Source: Mycobacteriaceae bacterium
GTDB taxonomy: Bacteria; Actinomycetota; Actinomycetes; Mycobacteriales; Mycobacteriaceae
Direction of reading: 5' to 3'
DNA: 15,511 bases
Assembly: GCA_019242135.1 (NCBI GenBank)
Contig: JAFAWC010000259.1
Span: 1-15,511, forward strand
Part shown: positions 12,562-15,511 of the stretch, piece by piece
Layout of the letters: every line of letters begins with the position of its first letter
Position numbering within the stretch: the first letter of the stretch is position 1
Position numbers and translations under genes: made by a program
The notes under the pieces: model-generated
Database searches by the model: none
What the model was told of the DNA's origin: nothing
Seen by the model: only the letters and a program-made list of their open reading frames with translations

Positions 12562-12792
12562 TCATAAGGCGGTCAACCAGTTAACCAACACATCACTTTC
12601 GGCGAAAAGCCGTGTCCGCGACCGCATCGACCGCGAGTATGCGCAGCCGTTGGGCGTCGAGGCGCCGTAAAAGGCGATCAAGGGCGCCGCCACCTCGATG
12701 ACCGTGCGAATTATGGCTCCTCGTTTGGCGGCGGCGCGACCGGCGTCCGTGCGGTCGATCACTGCGGGTCCGGCGAGGGCGGGGATGGTCAT
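12562..12792 (-). CDS. Small protein, probable truncated membrane protein
   Basis: A 76-residue product starting at ATG 12792, with a strong ribosome site (GGAGGAG) 6 bp upstream, which argues that a real gene starts here. The N-terminal part includes RGAIIRTVIEVAAPLIAFYG (about residues 26-45), resembling the first helix of VC0807-type membrane proteins, which are usually about 200 residues. After FYG the sequence loses membrane character (STPNGCAYSRSMRSRTRLF) and ends. A shifted frame over the same DNA reads RLRILAVDAVADTA, which would continue a membrane protein better. I therefore suspect a frameshift plus loss of the 3' part, but a genuine small protein cannot be excluded. The frame is open to 12999, without support for an earlier start. 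Confidence 0.45.
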   Translation of the reverse strand: MTIPALAGPAVIDRTDAGRAAAKRGAIIRTVIEVAAPLIAFYGASTPNGCAYSRSMRSRTRLFAESDVLVNWLTAL

Positions 12793-13092
12793 GGCGATCT
12801 CCTCCGTGCTGGGTCGATGGGGGCAACCAGGCGTTGAAATCTGTATCGCTCGATCGGGGGATAGGCAAGAATGAGCGGATCGGCGGGCGACAGGGTTGGT
12901 CCGTCGATGCACGTAAAGCTGAATTCCGGAACGTGCAGCTGGTGATACAGCCGACCTCGTTGTAACCGCCCCCAACATGAGCGCTGTCATGATGCGCAAC
13001 TTGCTAAACCGGCGGCCGGTCTCCAGGATGCGTGGCCGGACCCCAATGATTGGTCCGGGACCGTTGAGAGTTGTGGGGGTATCGGTGGCATC
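12793..13092. other. Non-coding gap between the small gene and the XRE regulator
   Basis: About 300 bp between two minus-strand genes. No frame gives a recognisable protein. It holds the ribosome site of the small gene at its left end and a 7-bp hairpin (13036-13058) near its right end. I see no clear promoter for the small gene and no RNA gene. Confidence 0.5.
13036..13058 (-). terminator. Hairpin downstream of the XRE regulator gene
   Basis: CCGGACC and GGTCCGG form a perfect 7-bp stem around a 9-base loop. It begins about 35 bp past the stop codon of the XRE gene in the direction of transcription. There is no U-rich tail, which is common for mycobacterial terminators. Termination is the simplest reading, but a regulator site is also possible. 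Confidence 0.45.
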
Positions 13093-14031
13093 TTAGCGTT
13101 CTGCAGGCGGTGGGCTATTTGTTCTGTCGCCGAGGGCGTCCTTGCGTTCGGTGCTGCCGAGATTTGTGTGGGGTCGTTCGGTCGCGATCCAGCTGCCCAG
13201 GATTTGTATTGCTTGTGCCGAGGGCGATTTCGGTTCTGCGGTGTAGCCGACGAAGGACAGCCCAGGCGCGGCGGCGACGGTCAATACGTTGTAGGTCAGT
13301 GTGAGTTCGCCTAGTGCAGCGTGGAGGAATCGTTTGGAGCCGTGACGGTGGGCGGTCACATTGTGGGCTGCCCACCGGGTGCGGAATTGGTCACTGCGTG
13401 TCGCCAATTCTCCGACGATCTGTGTGATGGCGGGCGAATGTGGAGAGCGTGCGGCCTCGGCCTGGAGGAGTCCGACCGCCTCGTCGGCTGTCTTTCCCCA
13501 CTCGGGGAAGAGTTGTTCGGCGGTGGGGTCGAAGAAGATGAACCGGGCCAGATTCGGTGTGCCGGTGGCTCTGTCGAAGACCGGTCCATAGAGGGCTCGA
13601 CCTAGAGGGTTGGCTGCCAGGATGTCGAGGCTTCCTGTCATGACGATGGCCGGCGCGTCGAGCATGCTGTCCATCAGGTCCTGCATTCCATCGGGAATGG
13701 TCGGCTGACTCGTGCGTCGAGCGCGTGTGCCGCCGCGGGTGGTGACGGCGGCCCGAGCGAGGTTGAACAAGTGAGCCGTCTCGTCGTCGGTGAGTCGTAG
13801 AGCGTGGGCGATTGCGTGCAGCACATCATCGGAGACCCCGGTGACGTTGCCGCGTTCAATTTTGGTGTAGTACTCGCTGCTCACTCCGGCGAGCTGGGCG
13901 ACTTCCTCGCGCCGCAATCCGGGTACGCGACGCCGAGGACCGGGCGACAGTCCGACCTCGTCTGGTTGAAGTCGCGCTCGGCGGGTCGTCAGGAATTCTT
14001 TGATGTCCTTGGCGATGTCCACCCAGCTCAC
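13093..14031 (-). CDS. XRE-family regulator with MmyB-like ligand domain
   Basis: A 312-residue transcription regulator. Residues 8-85 form an XRE helix-turn-helix domain: EFLTTRRARLQPDEVGL, then RRRVPGLRREEVAQLAGVSSEYYTKIERGN, then VLHAIAHALRLTDDETAHLFNLARAA. Residues about 115-280 match the MmyB-like ligand-binding domain (PAIVMTGSLDILAANPLGRALY, NLARFIFFDPTAEQLFPEW, RTRWAAHNVTAHRHGSKRF, ALGELTLTYNVL), a PAS-like fold thought to bind small hydrophobic molecules. The start is GTG at 14031; GTG at 14022 is possible. It is divergent from the frameshifted hydrolase, with 126 bp to that gene's preferred start. MmyB-type regulators often control the adjacent divergent enzyme gene, so the hydrolase is the likely target. 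Confidence 0.92.
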   Translation of the reverse strand: MSWVDIAKDIKEFLTTRRARLQPDEVGLSPGPRRRVPGLRREEVAQLAGVSSEYYTKIERGNVTGVSDDVLHAIAHALRLTDDETAHLFNLARAAVTTRGGTRARRTSQPTIPDGMQDLMDSMLDAPAIVMTGSLDILAANPLGRALYGPVFDRATGTPNLARFIFFDPTAEQLFPEWGKTADEAVGLLQAEAARSPHSPAITQIVGELATRSDQFRTRWAAHNVTAHRHGSKRFLHAALGELTLTYNVLTVAAAPGLSFVGYTAEPKSPSAQAIQILGSWIATERPHTNLGSTERKDALGDRTNSPPPAER

Positions 14032-14052
14032 TGTAGAACCGCGCCGTCAGCC

Positions 14053-14082
14053 TTGAGGGGTTCTGGCTATCCCCCCTATAAC
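14053..14082 (+). promoter_or_regulatory. Predicted promoter of the alpha/beta hydrolase gene
   Basis: TTGAGG (14053-14058) and TATAAC (14077-14082) are spaced by 18 bp, a good sigma-70-type match. Arms AGGGG (14056-14060) and CCCCT (14073-14077) form a 5-bp inverted repeat filling the spacer, a possible operator for the divergent XRE regulator. TAGCGT at 14113-14118 is a second -10 candidate nearer the gene but has no clear -35. Confidence 0.45.
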
Positions 14083-14157
14083 GCGAAACTCCCGCGCGCG
14101 GCCGCCTCCACCTAGCGTGGACGATACGACCGAACCGGCGGCGAAAGGATGGAACAC

Positions 14158-15076
14158 ATGGCTGACAACGATCAGGCTCAAGCAGCATTCGACAACTTCG
14201 TGCAACTGTGGACGACCGGTACCACTGCGGGGCGACGTGCCCCGGTACTGCGCCGCCCTGATGAGGTCGGCCTGGACTACGAGGACGTGACCTTCCCCTC
14301 CCTGGATGGGGTGCCGTTGGAGGGCTGGTTCATCCCCGCCGACTCGGATCGGCTGATCATGCACAACCACTTCCTACCGGGCAACCGGTACGGCTATCCG
14401 GGCCATCTGCCCGAATTCGGCGGCCTCGGTGGGTTCGAGGTGAACTTCCTGCCGGAGTACAAGGCGCTGCACGATGCCGGCTACAACGTGCTGGCCTACG
14501 ACATCCGCAACCACGGCATGAGCGGCCAAGGCAACGGCGGCATCGCCGGCATCGGTCTGACCGAATACCGCGACGTCATCGGCTCACTGCGCTATAGCGC
14601 CGCGCGACCGGACACCAAGACCATGAACAAGGCGCTGCTGTCGGTGTTGCCTGGGTGCTGATTCGACGGCTGTGGCGTGGTCGAAGCATCCCGAGGAGTT
14701 TTCCGAAATCCAGGCGATGGTGATGCTGCAACCGGTGTCGGGCCGCTACATCGTCGAGGAGTTCGTCAAGGGCATCGCCATGGACGACGGCTACGCGAAG
14801 TTCGACAAGGCCGTGCACGAGCGCACCGGCTTTCACCTCGCCGAGCAGTCACCGCTCGAGCACGTCACAGCAGTCACCGTGCCCACGTTGGTCGCCCAGG
14901 TGCATCAGGACACCATGACACGTCCACAGGACGTGCAAGACATCTACGACGCGATCCCGGTCGCCGAGAAGAGCTTGTATTGGATTGAGGGAACCGACCG
15001 ACGATTTGACGGCTACAACTTCTTCGGCCTGCACCCTGAGATCCCGATCGAGTGGTTCGACAAGCACATCAGCTGA
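14158..15076 (+). pseudogene. Alpha/beta hydrolase interrupted by a one-base frameshift
   Basis: One alpha/beta hydrolase gene in two frames. The first part (from ATG 14158, AAAGGA 8 bp upstream; ATG 14149 also in frame) holds FPSLDGVPLEGWFIP, MHNHFLPGNRYGYPG, and VLAYDIRNHGMSGQG, and stops at 14661. Removing one T from GTGTTGCC at 14647-14648 continues the frame as LSV-CLGADSTAVAWSKHPEEF and on to 15076, giving 305 residues. The second part has VPTLVAQVHQDTMTRPQDVQ and WIEGTDRRFDGYNFF. The nucleophile elbow reads GADST (Asp168), not GxSxG; relatives I recall have GANAT there, so a classical Ser hydrolase is unlikely. The rest is well conserved, so the frameshift is either recent or a sequencing error. 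It is divergent from the XRE regulator. Confidence 0.8.
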
Positions 15077-15092
15077 CCGTGCCCGACACGGT
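15076..15092 (+). terminator. Hairpin just after the hydrolase stop
   Basis: ACCGTG and CACGGT form a perfect 6-bp stem around the loop CCCGA, starting at the last base of the hydrolase stop codon. An alternative fold (GGTGG-TCG-CCACC) overlaps its right arm. No T-run follows. It may terminate the hydrolase message or be part of the insertion-sequence end. Confidence 0.35.
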
Positions 15093-15511
15093 GGTCGCCA
15101 CCCTCGCCCCGTGCCCAGTTGCTCGCCGATAAAGGCAGGTCGCCGCATAACCGGCCGGCGGCAAATAAAGAAGGGCCGAGTGGCGACGGTAGTGGTTGTA
15201 GTCATACTTCCAGTCAGTGATGACGACCCTGGCATGGGCAAGTGACCAGAAGCTGTTGATATTGAGGCATTCGTCGCGGATGCGTGAGTTGAACGACTCG
15301 ACGTACCCGTTGCGCCACGGCTCACCCGGCGGGATGAAGTGCAACCCGACCCGGCCTTGCGCCCAGTTCGCCATTGCACCACAAGCTAATTCGGGTCCGT
15401 TGTCGCAACGCAGCACGGCTGGGTAGGTGCCGCGATAGGCGGCCAAACGGTCCAGTTAGGCGATAAGGTGCCCACCGGTGATGCTGCGCTCTACCCGCCC
15501 GCCGACGCATT
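15093..15511 (-). mobile_element. Partial IS3-family insertion sequence
   Basis: The transposase remnant marks an insertion sequence whose left end lies somewhere between about 15077 and 15150; the rest is outside the window. I could not identify a terminal inverted repeat or a target duplication, since the other end is missing. It abuts the frameshifted hydrolase tail to tail without visibly disrupting that gene's stop. Confidence 0.6.

Larger units (their letters stand above)
15069..15511 (-). pseudogene. IS3-family transposase OrfB, C-terminal part with in-frame stop
   Basis: C-terminal part of an rve-type DDE transposase of an IS3-family element, running off the right edge. Visible are the second catalytic Asp in RCDNGPELACGAMANW, the catalytic Glu in PWRNGYVESFNSRIRDECLN, and the family tail DYNHYRRHSALLYLPPAGYAA. 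Reading in from the window edge in the same frame gives RVERSITGGHLIA, then a TAA stop (15456-15458), then LDRLAAYRGTYP. The stop replaces a codon inside the conserved core, so full-length transposase cannot be made unless it is read through. At the other end the frame passes the usual family C-terminus and stops only at 15069, inside the hydrolase coding region, so the element's end seems altered or missing. Confidence 0.85.

Overview
The window looks like chromosomal DNA of a high-GC actinobacterium, most likely a Mycobacterium. The best single clue is a secreted protein of the MPT63/DUF1942 family, a family largely confined to mycobacteria. It is supported by an F420-type (Ddn-like) nitroreductase, an MmyB-type XRE regulator, frequent GTG starts and tight, overlapping gene junctions. 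No rRNA, tRNA, CRISPR array or phage module was seen. Family names below come from reading the translations and from memory of the families; no database search was possible.

Layout. (1) 1-1263, plus strand: a metallo-beta-lactamase-fold hydrolase broken by an internal deletion, then two small overlapping genes (an 84-aa protein and a cysteine-rich zinc-ribbon protein). (2) 1276-3913, minus strand: a coupled trio of TetR regulator, seven-helix membrane protein of unknown family, and a Tat-exported PotD-like lipoprotein. No ABC permease or ATPase is in view. (3) 3914-4052: a divergent control region with two tandem 13-bp palindromes on the side of the first TetR and a separate 20-bp palindrome on the side of a second TetR. 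(4) 4053-6882, plus strand: the second TetR overlaps a stand-alone molybdopterin oxidoreductase gene; the pair resembles M. tuberculosis Rv0196-Rv0197. (5) 6894-9808, minus strand: FAD monooxygenase, Ddn-like F420 protein, tandem-ACT protein and alpha/beta hydrolase, closely spaced and probably co-transcribed. (6) 10034-11846, plus strand: a soluble PP2C phosphatase followed after one base by a class II HDAC-like deacetylase. (7) 11854-11879: a strong hairpin between convergent genes, then the MPT63-like gene on minus. (8) 12562-12792: a small, probably truncated membrane-protein gene. (9) 13093-15092: an MmyB-type XRE regulator divergent from an alpha/beta hydrolase carrying a one-base frameshift. 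(10) 15069-15511: the 3' part of an IS3-family transposase with an in-frame stop, running off the window.

Themes. The intact core is redox and small-molecule metabolism (molybdoenzyme, FAD monooxygenase, F420 protein, hydrolases) under local repressors, plus one two-gene unit that removes protein modifications (phosphatase plus deacetylase). Four other loci (metallo-hydrolase, membrane-protein stub, frameshifted hydrolase, transposase) show decay or possible sequencing error. The strongest candidates for new biology are the phosphatase-deacetylase operon, the molybdoenzyme with no Cys, Sec or Ser at the usual metal-ligand position, and the double-TetR control region.
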